DNA from: an uncultured Prevotellaceae bacterium
Lineage (GTDB): Bacteria > Bacteroidota > Bacteroidia > Bacteroidales > Bacteroidaceae
Length of the DNA: 64,000 nt
Assembly (NCBI GenBank): GCA_902769705.1
Contig: CACXPX010000021.1
Coordinates: 23,772-87,771 of the forward strand
Direction: 5' to 3'
Shown: positions 49,921 to 58,747 of the stretch, in pieces
Layout of the letters: the number at the start of each line of letters is the position of its first letter
How positions within the stretch are numbered: position 1 is the stretch's first letter
Made by a program: the position numbers and the translations under genes
Notes under the pieces: generated by a model
What the model was told of the DNA's origin: nothing
The model's database searches: none
Seen by the model: only the letters and a program-made list of their open reading frames with translations

Positions 49921-51063
49921 ATGACATACGCTTGTTTACAACAATATTGGTGGTTCCTGGTTTCATTGCTGGGGGCCTTGCTGGTGTTCCTCATGTTTGT
50001 GCAGGGAGCCAACTCCATGATTTTCCAGTTGGGGCGCGATGCTGAAGAGCGCCGTATGCTCATCAATTCAACTGGAAGGAAGTGGGAAATCACGTTCACC
50101 ACGCTGGTTACATTTGGTGGTGCATTCTTTGCAGCCTTCCCGTTGTTCTATAGCACGAGCTTTGGCGGAGCCTATTGGCTGTGGATGATCATCCTGTTCT
50201 CGTTTGTTCTGCAGGCCGTCAGTTATGAATTCCAGAACAAGTTGGGCAATCTCCTGGGTACTCGTACATTCCAAACTTTCTTGGTCATCAACGGCATTCT
50301 GGGCCCGTTGCTCTTGGGTGGGGCTGTGGCTACGTTCTTCACGGGTAGCAATTTCGTTGTGGAACGCGACAATATCTTCCAGATGTCGCAACCTGTCATC
50401 AGCCGTTGGGCCAATGCGTCGAACGGTCTTGATGCGTTGCTCGACCCGTGGAACCTTGTTTTTGGGCTTGCCGTGTTTTTCTTGGCGCGCGTGTTGGGCA
50501 TATTGTACATTATGAATAATGTGAACGATGAGAATATCCGTTCGCGCGGTAGTGTTCAACTTGTGGGCAACTCAATAGTGTTCTTGGTGCTCTTCCTTGT
50601 ATTCCTTGTCCGCACTTTGCTGGGATATGGCTATGCTTATGACCCACAAACGGGTGTTGTTGGCATTGTCGAAGGAAAATATTGGCAGAACCTCATAGAC
50701 ATGTGGTATCTCACGGTGGGCATTCTTGTAGGTGTCGTGCTGTTGCTTTACGGCATTTTGCGCACTATAGTTTCGAAGACTTACATTGGTGGCATTTGGC
50801 CGGCAGGCATCGGTGTGGTGCTCGTGGTGTTGTGCTTGTTGCTATGTGCGGGTTGGAACAATACGTGCTACTACCCATCTAATGAAGACTTGCAGAGTTC
50901 GCTTCACATCATGAATTCATGTTCCAGCGAGTTCACTTTGCGAACGATGGCGTGGGTGAGCATCTTCATTCCTTTCGTGTTGGCATATATCGCATACGCT
51001 TGGCGGGCACTCGACAGCAAGAAGATTGACCGTGACGAAATGAAGAGAAGCGACATCTATTAA
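49921..51063 (+). CDS. cydB: cytochrome bd ubiquinol oxidase subunit II
   Basis: 380-aa membrane subunit with eight to nine helices. The opening LQQYWWFLVSLLGALLVFLMFVQGANSM and the segment FPLFYSTSFGGAYWLWMIILFSFVLQAVSYEFQ correspond to the start and third helix of CydB. It stabilises subunit I and the haem site. It begins 27 bases after cydA and is closed by a strong terminator. Confidence 0.95.
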   Translation: MTYACLQQYWWFLVSLLGALLVFLMFVQGANSMIFQLGRDAEERRMLINSTGRKWEITFTTLVTFGGAFFAAFPLFYSTSFGGAYWLWMIILFSFVLQAVSYEFQNKLGNLLGTRTFQTFLVINGILGPLLLGGAVATFFTGSNFVVERDNIFQMSQPVISRWANASNGLDALLDPWNLVFGLAVFFLARVLGILYIMNNVNDENIRSRGSVQLVGNSIVFLVLFLVFLVRTLLGYGYAYDPQTGVVGIVEGKYWQNLIDMWYLTVGILVGVVLLLYGILRTIVSKTYIGGIWPAGIGVVLVVLCLLLCAGWNNTCYYPSNEDLQSSLHIMNSCSSEFTLRTMAWVSIFIPFVLAYIAYAWRALDSKKIDRDEMKRSDIY

Positions 51064-51096
51064 ACTTCTTGAAGAAAACAAGTACATTATAAGTAA

Positions 51097-51135
51097 AATC
51101 GGGGCGACAAGTTTATGTCGCCCCGATTCTTCTTT
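51097..51135 (+). terminator. terminator of the cyd operon
   Basis: A perfect 13-bp stem (AATCGGGGCGACA) with a 6-base loop, then CTTCTTT. It may also serve the convergent lipoprotein gene (stop at 51159), though the minus-strand tail is poorer in T. Confidence 0.85.
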
Positions 51136-51158
51136 ATAGGAGTTTTATCAATTTCCAA

Positions 51159-52334
51159 TTACGGCATCAGTTTGTGCCATTCAACTTTGGGTTCGTAGAT
51201 TTTCTTGGAGATGGTGGCTTGGAAAGCTTTGCCTTCCTCGGTGGTGATGTCTTTTCCGTCGAGTGAGTATTCGCAGTCTTCATATACTTGCATGCAAGTG
51301 AGCTCGTGTTCACGCTGGCTGTCTTTCAGCGTGATGGTGTTCGTGTAGTAAGATGGGCCTCCGGCAGGTCCTCCTACAGTCACACGGCCGGGTGCGAGTG
51401 TCGGCCTGAAGCGGCTTGTCTCAGAGATGAGCAGTTGTGGGCCGTCGAAATCGCCGAAGGCAAAGAAGGCTCCGTTCTTGTCGTTGTCGGCTCTCATCCA
51501 CACTTCGTACACTCCGTCTTGATCGATGTCTATCAAGGCCCACTTGGTGAGTCGGTCTCCGCCGTCTTCAGCTTTTTCTTCGTTGAAGAGTTGGATGAGT
51601 CGGTCTTGTTCGCCAATGCGGATGCCAGCCAGACGGAATTGGTTTCCGTCGAATCGGTAGACATGGCGCAAAACCAAGCTTGCGTCTTCCTCAATGATGA
51701 ATTCCTTGGAACCTTGGGGCAACACGTAGTTCAAGTAAGGTTTCTTCAGCAATCCCTTGAAGTGGGTTGCGGGGCTGTCTTCAGGTGTGAGCTTAGCTGT
51801 TGCGGGGTCGAAGTCGTAAGCGCAGACGAACTGGTCGACATTGGCAATGGGCCAAGCCAAGCAGGCCATAAAGAGCTTGTGCCCGTTCTCACGGTCGACG
51901 ACGCTGACCATCATGTCTTCGGCATCGCCCGTTTTGCTGCCAAGGGCTTCAATGTATCCCCCCGCTTTGTCGGTTTTCACTTTCAGGTCGGGGTAACCAT
52001 TGGATTGTGGAACACTCTTTCCTTCGCTCTTCAACGTCAGCGTGTTGCCGATGGCTGTGGGCCATGCGTGGTTGAAAGCTTTCGCCAATTGAAGGACGTC
52101 GATGTCGCCCGATGCGTTTTCCACAGGAATGCTCAGGGCATTCCATCCTTCTTTCACCTCTTTCAGTTCATAGATGTCCTTGCGTGGTGGCAGCGAGTTG
52201 CCAGTTTCGGTGGCTACTTGTTCGGTGGAGTCGGCAGGCGCGTCTTTTTCTGCCGTGCCGCTTTTTCCTTGGTTACAAGATGTCAGGGCCAGGAGGCAGG
52301 CGGCAAGAAAAGCTGTTATGATTTTTTGTTTCAT
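51159..52334 (-). CDS. lipoprotein with a DxDxDG motif, twin of the next gene upstream
   Basis: 391 aa. Lipoprotein signal with LLALTSC (Cys20), then a Ser/Thr/Glu-rich linker. The central part has WPTAIGNTLTLKSEG, CAYDFDPATAKLTPEDSP and WALIDIDQDGVYEVWMRAD (near residue 270), in which DIDQDGVYE is a calcium-loop-like motif of the EF-hand or FG-GAP type. The whole plan is shared with the upstream gene at 52391-53506. Function unknown; it is a surface or periplasmic lipoprotein. It lies 56 bases behind its twin. Confidence 0.75.
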   Translation of the reverse strand: MKQKIITAFLAACLLALTSCNQGKSGTAEKDAPADSTEQVATETGNSLPPRKDIYELKEVKEGWNALSIPVENASGDIDVLQLAKAFNHAWPTAIGNTLTLKSEGKSVPQSNGYPDLKVKTDKAGGYIEALGSKTGDAEDMMVSVVDRENGHKLFMACLAWPIANVDQFVCAYDFDPATAKLTPEDSPATHFKGLLKKPYLNYVLPQGSKEFIIEEDASLVLRHVYRFDGNQFRLAGIRIGEQDRLIQLFNEEKAEDGGDRLTKWALIDIDQDGVYEVWMRADNDKNGAFFAFGDFDGPQLLISETSRFRPTLAPGRVTVGGPAGGPSYYTNTITLKDSQREHELTCMQVYEDCEYSLDGKDITTEEGKAFQATISKKIYEPKVEWHKLMP

Positions 52335-52390
52335 ATTGGAAATGGATGTTAGAGATTATATGCAAGACTGTTTGTCGTATCGGGGCGGGA

Positions 52391-53506
52391 TTAGAGATTC
52401 CCCAAAGGTCGCCACTGGGGTGTGAACTCAAAATCGTTGTCGAGGGATTGCATGAACTTGTCGCCCTCAGCCTCGGGTATCTCGTTGCCGTTTTTCTCCC
52501 ACGAGCTGGTTCCCTCGTCACCGTCTTCGAATCCATATTCGGTGAGGACATTCCAGACGTCGCCCGGCTTGCTGCCTTTCACCGTCGTGAAACGGGAGAA
52601 TTGGCAGCCTGTTCCACAGCCTCCCGACTGCTGGATGATGCCTTTGCGGAGGTATACGGTGGAATGATAGTTCTCGGTTTCGAGCAGCCATATCTTCCCT
52701 TGGTTGATGGCAAAGAAGGCACCGTCTTCCTCTTTCTGGCTGCGCAGCCAGAGCTCGGGATTGCCATCTTGGTCGATGTCTACGAGCGCATACTTGACCA
52801 ACGTGTGGTCTTCGCTTTTGTACATGTCGTCGAACTCGTCGTAGAGCTTAGTCATCTTGGCGTAGTCGTCGATGGTGGTGCGGGCAAACTTGTGCTTTGT
52901 TCCGTCGAAGGCGTAGGTGTGACGGATGTACTTTTCCCATCCGGGGACAAACTCGTTGATGGTGATATCCTTGCCTGTTCGTGGCAACTTGTATTCCACA
53001 ATGTTCCCCTCGAAGGAAGGCTTGAAGTCCGTCGGCGAACTCTTGTCGGGGGTCAGCGTGCCTTTTGCAGGGTCGTAGTCGTAGAACATCACGACATTGA
53101 TGGTGGGTTCGACGGGCTGTGCCAAGTTCACGGCGAACAGCTGGTGCCCATTCGGGCGTTTCCACTGGCAAGCCGTCAGCGTCTGCCCTTCCACTTCGCT
53201 CGAGAGCCAGCCGTTGGGGGCGTCTACAGTCTTCTTGCCATTGATGGCGGAAGTGGGCCATGCTCGGCTGAAAGCCTCCACGAGTTGTTCGATGTTAGGG
53301 GCTTGTCCGCCGTTTTCCACGTTGATGGTCTTAGTGGTCCATCCGTCGGCAATGTTCTGCACTTCAAGGGATTTCCCCCCTTCCTGTATAGATGGTTTTT
53401 CACTGGACGTGGCATTGTTGTCGGCCGATGCGTCGTTCTTGGGATTGTTGCTGCATGCGGTAAAAAGCATGACTAAGCAAAACAGGAATGTCAAAGGTTT
53501 GCTCAT
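52391..53506 (-). CDS. lipoprotein with a DxDxDG motif, twin copy
   Basis: 371 aa. Lipoprotein signal with VMLFTAC (Cys18). It matches the downstream gene in order: EVQNIADGWTTKTINVENGG, AFSRAWPTSAINGKK, MFYDYDPAKGTLTPDKSSPTDFK and YALVDIDQDGNPELWLRS. A GGCGTGCQF cluster (about residue 290) has two Cys not seen in the twin. I do not recognise the family. It has its own promoter box and probably carries the downstream twin on the same RNA. Confidence 0.75.
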   Translation of the reverse strand: MSKPLTFLFCLVMLFTACSNNPKNDASADNNATSSEKPSIQEGGKSLEVQNIADGWTTKTINVENGGQAPNIEQLVEAFSRAWPTSAINGKKTVDAPNGWLSSEVEGQTLTACQWKRPNGHQLFAVNLAQPVEPTINVVMFYDYDPAKGTLTPDKSSPTDFKPSFEGNIVEYKLPRTGKDITINEFVPGWEKYIRHTYAFDGTKHKFARTTIDDYAKMTKLYDEFDDMYKSEDHTLVKYALVDIDQDGNPELWLRSQKEEDGAFFAINQGKIWLLETENYHSTVYLRKGIIQQSGGCGTGCQFSRFTTVKGSKPGDVWNVLTEYGFEDGDEGTSSWEKNGNEIPEAEGDKFMQSLDNDFEFTPQWRPLGNL

Positions 53507-53536
53507 ACGTTTTGGTGGTTAAATGTTGTTCAGATG

Positions 53537-53544
53537 CAAAAATA
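53537..53544 (-). promoter_or_regulatory. promoter box of the twin lipoprotein genes
   Basis: TATTTTTG on the minus strand, 31 bases before the start at 53506; divergent from the cyclophilin promoter. No TTG at the best spacing. Confidence 0.5.
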
Positions 53545-53554
53545 CGAAATAATA

Positions 53555-53584
53555 TTGATATATCGCTATTTTTTTGTATTTTTG
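53555..53584 (+). promoter_or_regulatory. promoter of the cyclophilin gene
   Basis: TTG (53555-53557), 19-base spacer, TATTTTTG (53577-53584). It lies inside the upstream extension of the cyclophilin frame and so excludes the ATG codons before 53600. Confidence 0.75.
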
Positions 53585-53618
53585 TACGCAAAAAAATGAA
53601 TATAAACCATTAATGGAC

Positions 53619-54308
53619 ATGAAACGATTGATTTTCTTATGTGCGCTGTTCGCTGCTTTTGCGGCTAATGGTGCTGCTCAGGAGGCCGACAGCGTGCGCC
53701 ATGAAGTGCTTTTCGAAACTACGATGGGCAACATCCGGGTGGTGCTCTACAACGAGACGCCGCGCCATCGCGACAATTTCCTGAAGTTGGTGGGCGAAGG
53801 TTTCTACGACGGCAACCTGTTTCATCGCGTGATAGCCGACTTCATGATTCAGACGGGCGACTCTACCACGCGTCACGCAAAGCCCGGGGAGACCGTAGGA
53901 CTTCACTCGCCCGACTATACGGTGCCTGCCGAAATCGTCTTCCCCAAGTATTTCCATAAACGTGGCGCATTGGCGGCTGCCCGAGAGGGTGATGCAGCGA
54001 ATCCTGAAAGGGCTTCCTCGGCCAGCCAGTTCTACATTGTGTATGGAACGAATTACAGTTCGTTGTCGCTCGACCGCTTTCAAGAACGGCTCGACCAGGC
54101 TACTGGCGGCACGGTGAAACTGACCGAGGACATTCGCGACTACTATCGCAAGTATGGCGGAACGCCCCACCTCGACGGGCAGTACACCGTCTTCGGCGAA
54201 GTGGTGGAAGGGCTGGATGTGGTCAGGAAAATCAATTATGTGCAGACCGACGACTATGCCCGTCCGGTTGACGACGTGCGTATTGTGAAAGCTACGGTCG
54301 TGAAATAG
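53619..54308 (+). CDS. exported cyclophilin-type peptidyl-prolyl isomerase
   Basis: 229 aa with a signal peptide (MKRLIFLCALFAAFAANGAAQ), so it acts on proline bonds of exported proteins. Cyclophilin motifs are VLFETTMGNIRVVLYNETPRHRDNFLKLV, FYDGNLFHRVIADFMIQTGD (Arg of the FHR motif is catalytic), HKRGALAAAREGD, SASQFYIVYG and YTVFGEVVEGLDVVRKI. An insert of about 40 residues (SSLSLDRFQERLDQATGG..) before the last strands is common in Bacteroidetes members. ATG 53613 is an equally possible start. Single gene. Confidence 0.9.
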   Translation: MKRLIFLCALFAAFAANGAAQEADSVRHEVLFETTMGNIRVVLYNETPRHRDNFLKLVGEGFYDGNLFHRVIADFMIQTGDSTTRHAKPGETVGLHSPDYTVPAEIVFPKYFHKRGALAAAREGDAANPERASSASQFYIVYGTNYSSLSLDRFQERLDQATGGTVKLTEDIRDYYRKYGGTPHLDGQYTVFGEVVEGLDVVRKINYVQTDDYARPVDDVRIVKATVVK

Positions 54309-54317
54309 ATAATTGTC

Positions 54318-54406
54318 AATTCTTTTAGTCGGCTGCGCTTTGGGATTACGAGGTTGCTTGCCTGAGCACCTACGGAGCGCAAGAAAAGCGTCCTTCTGCC
54401 GAGCGG
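54318..54406. repeat. 90-bp dispersed element, copy B
   Basis: Starts with AATTCTTTTAGTCGGCTG (54318-54335) and ends with GCCGAGCGG (54398-54406), as in copy A at 43921-44010. It is flanked by AATTGTCAATT at one side and CCAATTGTCAA at the other. It lies between the convergent cyclophilin and membrane-protein genes. Confidence 0.7.
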
Positions 54407-54446
54407 TCCAATAGTGAAATAGTTCAATCGTCCAATTGTCAAATCC

Positions 54447-55076
54447 TCAGCCTTCCCAATTGGGGATAAACACTTGGCGCATCCGCCAGAAAGTGTAAAT
54501 GGCTAGAGGCCATTCGATGAGCCACAGATAAGAAATAAAGTCGTATCGCGACAATAGGAAGTAGAGCAACACGGGGAGGAACGTTGGGACAAGTTGCCAT
54601 GCAAGGATGGCCCACCCCAGATGTCGTAACCGCCCGCCGTAGTTGCGAATTAGCAGATATCCCGTCCATAGCAGGCTGACGATATATAGCGTGATGGTTA
54701 AGGACTGTATCGTCTGATACGTTCTGAAATGAGCAGATTGGAAATCGTGAACGGGCACCAACCAAGTGTAGAGCCAACGGCACAAACACGTGATGATGAC
54801 AGCCCACAGCGTCCATCTCAACCATCGGTGTTTCTCGGGCAGATGGGCTGCTATTTGCCAAATCATCCATAGGAAAGCGGCTGTGTAGGCTATCGCGAAG
54901 GCGTATTTCATCCAACGTGCGGTAATCAGTTCGTGAAGGGCGTCGAGGCCCGAATAGCCGCTGATGGAAGTGGTCCTGGGTGCAGGAATGTTCATCAGGA
55001 TGAAGAGTGCAACAATCATCCAGAACCAAGCAGCGTAGCGCTTGACTTTGTTGGAAGAAACGATGAAGTTGTTCAT
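54447..55076 (-). CDS. polytopic membrane protein, unknown function
   Basis: 209 aa with about six hydrophobic helices (AAWFWMIVALFILMNIP, MKYAFAIAYTAAFLWMIWQIA, WTLWAVIITCLCRWLYTWL, ITLYIVSLLWTGYLL, LGWAILAWQLVPTFLPVLLYFLL, IEWPLAIYTFW). It ends 38 bases from the 90-bp element. No catalytic motif is visible and I do not recognise the family. It follows the membrane phosphoesterase by 50 bases on the same strand and may share its transcript. Confidence 0.7.
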   Translation of the reverse strand: MNNFIVSSNKVKRYAAWFWMIVALFILMNIPAPRTTSISGYSGLDALHELITARWMKYAFAIAYTAAFLWMIWQIAAHLPEKHRWLRWTLWAVIITCLCRWLYTWLVPVHDFQSAHFRTYQTIQSLTITLYIVSLLWTGYLLIRNYGGRLRHLGWAILAWQLVPTFLPVLLYFLLSRYDFISYLWLIEWPLAIYTFWRMRQVFIPNWEG

Positions 55077-55126
55077 CTCCTATAGTTTTTTGTTGATGGA
55101 TATGATGTCTATTTGTATGTGGTTCG

Positions 55127-56263
55127 TCAATTGGCGTCAAGTGTGGCGACCACGTATTCGGATTGAGTGCCGATGCGGAATTTTCCGCCCCAGATGCCAA
55201 TGCCACTTGTCACGTAAAACTTGGTTCGTCCTCGCTCGCTGAGTCCGTAAGCATTCTCGTACATAGCGTCTTCTATCCAGCTGATGGGCCACACTTGTCC
55301 GTAGTGGGTGTGTCCGCTGAGTTGGAAGTCCACGCCTGCTTGTTCGGAGAGTTCCAGATTGTAGGGCTGGTGGTCGAGGAGAATGGTGAAAGGTCTTTGT
55401 CCTCCTTGTGGAAGGGCTTCTTGCGTGAGTTGTGCAACCGGCTTGCGCCTGCGGTTCATTCGGTCGTCGCGCCCGATGATGGTGAGATTGCCGAGTTGGG
55501 GTAGGGTTACGCTACTGTCACGTAGCAGATGTATTCCGGCATCGTTGTAGAATTGTTGGGCACGAGGCTCACCACTGAAGTATTCGTGGTTGCCCAGGCA
55601 AGCATAGATGGGCGCTTGAAGGCGATGGAACTCTTCAGCCATTCTTTCTTCGATGAGCGGTCGGACGCTGATGTCGATAATGTCGCCCGCTATCAAGATA
55701 AGGTCAGGATGCTCTGCGTTGATGATGTCCACCCATCGGGCAAGTTCCTTGCGCGGATTGTGGTATCCCAAATGAAGGTCGCTCAGCATAACGATGGTAT
55801 AGCGTCCCTTTTGCCCATCATTGAGGGAATGATGGTTAGTTGGAGCAGGTTTCAAGTCGATGGCAACGCGTACCTTATTATAATAATGACAGTTGCCATA
55901 GATGAAGATGCCCAGCATTATTGCCAACATCGTGAGCGATCCTGCTGCACTCGACTTCATGAATGTGGCAGGAACGAGATGGAGCAATTGGCCGATGTGG
56001 AGCACGAGGAACAGCATCGTCAGGTAAAGCAGAACGATGATGGACGAGGTGCCTATGGCATAGACCACGCGGGCCACAGGAAGCGGCATCTTGTCGAGTC
56101 CCATGCCGAATCCCACGAAGAGCATAAGGATACAAGCAAGCATGATTGCCAGAACAAGGACTTTCCAAACCGAAGCCAAAGGAAGGATTCGCCAAACGCT
56201 CCATCCAACATAGATGCATCCCAAAATGGGGAGCAGGAAAAAAACAATTGCCCAGAGTTTCAT
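55127..56263 (-). CDS. membrane-anchored metallophosphoesterase
   Basis: 378 aa. Four transmembrane helices fill residues 1-130, then a calcineurin-like catalytic domain begins at about 160: IVMLSDLHLGYHN, LILIAGDIIDIS, YACLGNHEYFSG, TILLDHQPYNL and LSGHTHYGQVWP. All five metal-ligand blocks are intact. Relatives (YkuE/YaeI-type) act on lipid or nucleotide phosphodiesters; the substrate here is not known. The frame is open to 56338, but the promoter box at 56287-56294 shows ATG 56263 (MKLWAIVFF) to be the start. Confidence 0.85.
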   Translation of the reverse strand: MKLWAIVFFLLPILGCIYVGWSVWRILPLASVWKVLVLAIMLACILMLFVGFGMGLDKMPLPVARVVYAIGTSSIIVLLYLTMLFLVLHIGQLLHLVPATFMKSSAAGSLTMLAIMLGIFIYGNCHYYNKVRVAIDLKPAPTNHHSLNDGQKGRYTIVMLSDLHLGYHNPRKELARWVDIINAEHPDLILIAGDIIDISVRPLIEERMAEEFHRLQAPIYACLGNHEYFSGEPRAQQFYNDAGIHLLRDSSVTLPQLGNLTIIGRDDRMNRRRKPVAQLTQEALPQGGQRPFTILLDHQPYNLELSEQAGVDFQLSGHTHYGQVWPISWIEDAMYENAYGLSERGRTKFYVTSGIGIWGGKFRIGTQSEYVVATLDAN

Positions 56264-56286
56264 TGAAGTGAATGTTATTGTAGCCG

Positions 56287-56294
56287 CAAAGTTA
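56287..56294 (-). promoter_or_regulatory. promoter box of the membrane phosphoesterase
   Basis: TAACTTTG on the minus strand, 24 bases before ATG 56263. No TTG at the best spacing. Confidence 0.5.
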
Positions 56295-56359
56295 CGACTT
56301 TTTTTGAAAAAAACACTTCGCAAGCCTTGCAAAAACAAAAATCATATTGATGTATTTTG

Positions 56360-56367
56360 TAACTTTG
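56360..56367 (+). promoter_or_regulatory. promoter box of ftsZ
   Basis: TAACTTTG followed by CAATC on the plus strand, giving a leader of about 90 bases before the ATG at 56464. No TTG at the best spacing. Confidence 0.5.
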
Positions 56368-56463
56368 CAATCTCCAAGTTCCCTTTTTGGGAATCGTGAG
56401 GCAAATAAACAAGAGGCAAGAAAGGCTTCTACTCAACTATAACCCCTTTAACTCCTTTGACTA

Positions 56464-58029
56464 ATGGAACTATCAGACATTAAAGAATCCCGTCCATTGG
56501 TGGACTTCGGCCCTATTGAAGACCGTTCGCGCGACATCATCAAGGTGATTGGCGTGGGGGGCGGTGGCTGCAATGCAGTCAAAAATATGTATAGTGAAGG
56601 CATAGAAAGCGTGACGTTCGCTGTTTGCAACACCGACTCGAAATCATTGGCCAGCTCGCCAGTGCCTGTGAAAATCCCATTGGGCGGCACAGGTTTGGGT
56701 GCTGGAGCCAACCCGTCGGTGGGTAGGAAGGCTGCCGAAGACAGCATCGAGCAAATACGTAAATTGCTTGACGATGGCACCAAAATGGTGTTTGTAACAG
56801 CTGGTATGGGTGGTGGAACCGGCACGGGTGGCGCTCCCGTTATTGCTGGCGTAGCCAGAAGCATGGGTATCCTGACCATCGGCATTGTGACAATACCCTT
56901 CTATTTCGAGAAAAAGAACAAGATTATCAAGGCGTTGCGTGGAGTGGAGGAGATGCGAAAGAATGTAGACGCCCTACTCATCATCAATAATGAACGCATC
57001 TGCGACATCTATAGTGACTCGCAAGTGACCATCAAGGAATCTTTCCGCCGTGCCGACCAGATTCTTTGTGACGCTACGAAGTCCATTTCAGAACTCATCA
57101 CCGTAGAGGGTGACATCAACTTGGACTTCTGCGATGTGGAGACAACGTTGCGCGGAGGTGGAGGAGCCATTATGGCAATGGGACGTGCACGAGGTGAGCA
57201 TCGTGTGGAGAAGGCAGTCATCGATGCTCTCGACTCTCCTTTGCTTTATGGAAACGACATCGATAAAGCAAAACGCATCTTGTTCAATATCTACACCAGC
57301 GAAGAACATCCACTATTCGTCAGCGAGATGAATGAAATCGACGCCTTCATGGACGCCCTTGACCCGAATATCGATGTCATCTGGGGTGTCAGCGATGACA
57401 ACTCTTTAGGCGAGGATGCTAAAGTGACGATTCTTGCTACAGGCTTTGAGGATCATTTGGAGTTTGCGCAAGAACCGGCAACCAATATCCAAGAGACATC
57501 AGCCAATGCTCAGGCGCAATATTTCGAATCCTTGATAGCCAACCTTTACAAGCCATATAAGAAAAAGGTGTGGAACTTCGAGCGCAACGAGGCGGAAGTG
57601 GTGGAAACCGTCAGGGTGGAAGCACACGAAGTGGTGGATAGCCCAATGGAGGACATCCCCTTCACGGTAACAGTTGGCAATGATGAGGAACCAGCGCCTG
57701 TAGCTGATGAGCCTATTACTGAAGAGAAACCGATCGATAACATTCAAGAGCCTTCATCCAACATCCAAGCCACAACATCCGCCACTCCAGAAGTTGTTGT
57801 GGTAGAAGAATCTTCTGTTGATGAAACAGAATCTGTCGACGAAGAAGTTTCTGAGGCTGCGGATTCAGTCAATGAAAGAATTGAACAAACACCAGTTTCC
57901 ACTCCACCCAGACAGGAGATTGGTGGCGGAGCAACACCCCAGAAAAGGCCATTTGGTTTCGTGCTTCGTGCAAAAAAACTCATGGAGAGAATCACCGAAC
58001 TCACCCAAGATCCTGATGAACCCAATTGA
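56464..58029 (+). CDS. ftsZ: FtsZ-family cell-division GTPase, divergent and alone
   Basis: 521-aa tubulin relative that forms the division ring. Nucleotide-binding blocks are IKVIGVGGGGCNAVKNM (about 26-42), CNTDSKSL, and the tubulin signature AGMGGGTGTGGAP (113-125). The T7 loop NLDFCDV keeps the catalytic pair Asp221 and Asp224. After residue 330 comes a long acidic tail rich in Glu, Val, Pro and Thr (about 390-490), then a basic helix (RPFGFVLRAKKLMERITEL) and DPDEPN. FtsZ normally sits at the end of the division and cell-wall cluster, but this gene stands alone with its own promoter and terminator, so it may be a second copy. That cannot be told from this window. Confidence 0.88.
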   Translation: MELSDIKESRPLVDFGPIEDRSRDIIKVIGVGGGGCNAVKNMYSEGIESVTFAVCNTDSKSLASSPVPVKIPLGGTGLGAGANPSVGRKAAEDSIEQIRKLLDDGTKMVFVTAGMGGGTGTGGAPVIAGVARSMGILTIGIVTIPFYFEKKNKIIKALRGVEEMRKNVDALLIINNERICDIYSDSQVTIKESFRRADQILCDATKSISELITVEGDINLDFCDVETTLRGGGGAIMAMGRARGEHRVEKAVIDALDSPLLYGNDIDKAKRILFNIYTSEEHPLFVSEMNEIDAFMDALDPNIDVIWGVSDDNSLGEDAKVTILATGFEDHLEFAQEPATNIQETSANAQAQYFESLIANLYKPYKKKVWNFERNEAEVVETVRVEAHEVVDSPMEDIPFTVTVGNDEEPAPVADEPITEEKPIDNIQEPSSNIQATTSATPEVVVVEESSVDETESVDEEVSEAADSVNERIEQTPVSTPPRQEIGGGATPQKRPFGFVLRAKKLMERITELTQDPDEPN

Positions 58030-58053
58030 CTTTTGCGTGAATCAATGGATTTT

Positions 58054-58089
58054 ACGGTGCTTTTGAAACTTCAAAGGCACCGTTTTTTT
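58054..58089 (+). terminator. terminator of ftsZ
   Basis: A 13-bp stem (ACGGTGC..TTTTGA with TCAAAGGCACCGT, one G-T pair), 4-base loop, seven T. Confidence 0.88.
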
Positions 58090-58181
58090 GTGTTTGCCAA
58101 GAATCGAGACAACCTCAAAAGGCTTGTTTCTTTATTTCCAAGATGGCTGAAAAGTGTTCCAAAAAGTTAAAACTAATTAAA

Positions 58182-58197
58182 ATAGTTACGTAACTAT
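58182..58197. promoter_or_regulatory. 16-bp palindrome, candidate BlaI operator
   Basis: ATAGTTACGTAACTAT is a perfect palindrome 10 bases upstream of the TTG element of the blaI promoter. BlaI-type repressors bind short palindromes as dimers and regulate their own operon, so this is the natural operator candidate. Confidence 0.55.
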
Positions 58198-58206
58198 AGT
58201 TTTTAG

Positions 58207-58237
58207 TTGCATGTATAATTTTTTTTCGTTATCTTTG
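58207..58237 (+). promoter_or_regulatory. promoter of the blaI-M56 operon
   Basis: TTG (58207-58209), 20-base spacer, TATCTTTG (58230-58237); leader about 80 bases. Confidence 0.78.
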
Positions 58238-58324
58238 TCGCTGGATATTGATAACGAGTTAGGAAAGTGTGGGGTAGGGCATGAAAGCCCGACTCACGAT
58301 GTTTAACGAAATAATGAAACAAAA

Positions 58325-58696
58325 ATGAAGAAACTGACGAACAAAGAACGCGAGATAATGGAGCTTTATTGGCAGCACGGTCCTATGTTCGTGCGCGAGT
58401 TGCTTGGATACTACGAGGAGCCAAAGCCCCATTTCAATACACTATCGACGATGGTGCGCGCTTTGGAGAAGAATGGCTTCTTGGGTCATAAGCAATTTGG
58501 AAATACGTTCCAGTATTATGCTCAGGTCTCGGAACGCGAATTTGGCAAGCAAGGCATTGCTGGAATGGTGCAGAACTATTTCGATAATTCCTACTTGAGT
58601 GTGGTATCTTCGTTTGTCAAAGACGAGAAAATCTCGGTGGATGAATTGCAGGAACTCATCGATCTCATCAAGCGGAAAGAGCAAGAGGATACTTGA
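58325..58696 (+). CDS. BlaI/MecI/CopY family transcriptional repressor
   Basis: 123-aa winged-helix repressor. TNKEREIMELYWQHGPMFVRELLGYYEEPKPHFNTLSTMVRALEKNGFLGHKQFGNTFQYYAQVSE spans the DNA-binding domain in separate segments (residues 3-70), and the last 40 residues form the dimer helix. In this family the protease encoded next door relieves repression when an envelope signal arrives. It is 51 bases before the M56 peptidase gene and probably binds the palindrome at 58182-58197. Confidence 0.9.
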   Translation: MKKLTNKEREIMELYWQHGPMFVRELLGYYEEPKPHFNTLSTMVRALEKNGFLGHKQFGNTFQYYAQVSEREFGKQGIAGMVQNYFDNSYLSVVSSFVKDEKISVDELQELIDLIKRKEQEDT

Positions 58697-58747
58697 GAAG
58701 ACGCCTGATTTAGAGTTCACGGTTTTGAATATAAATACAATGACAAC

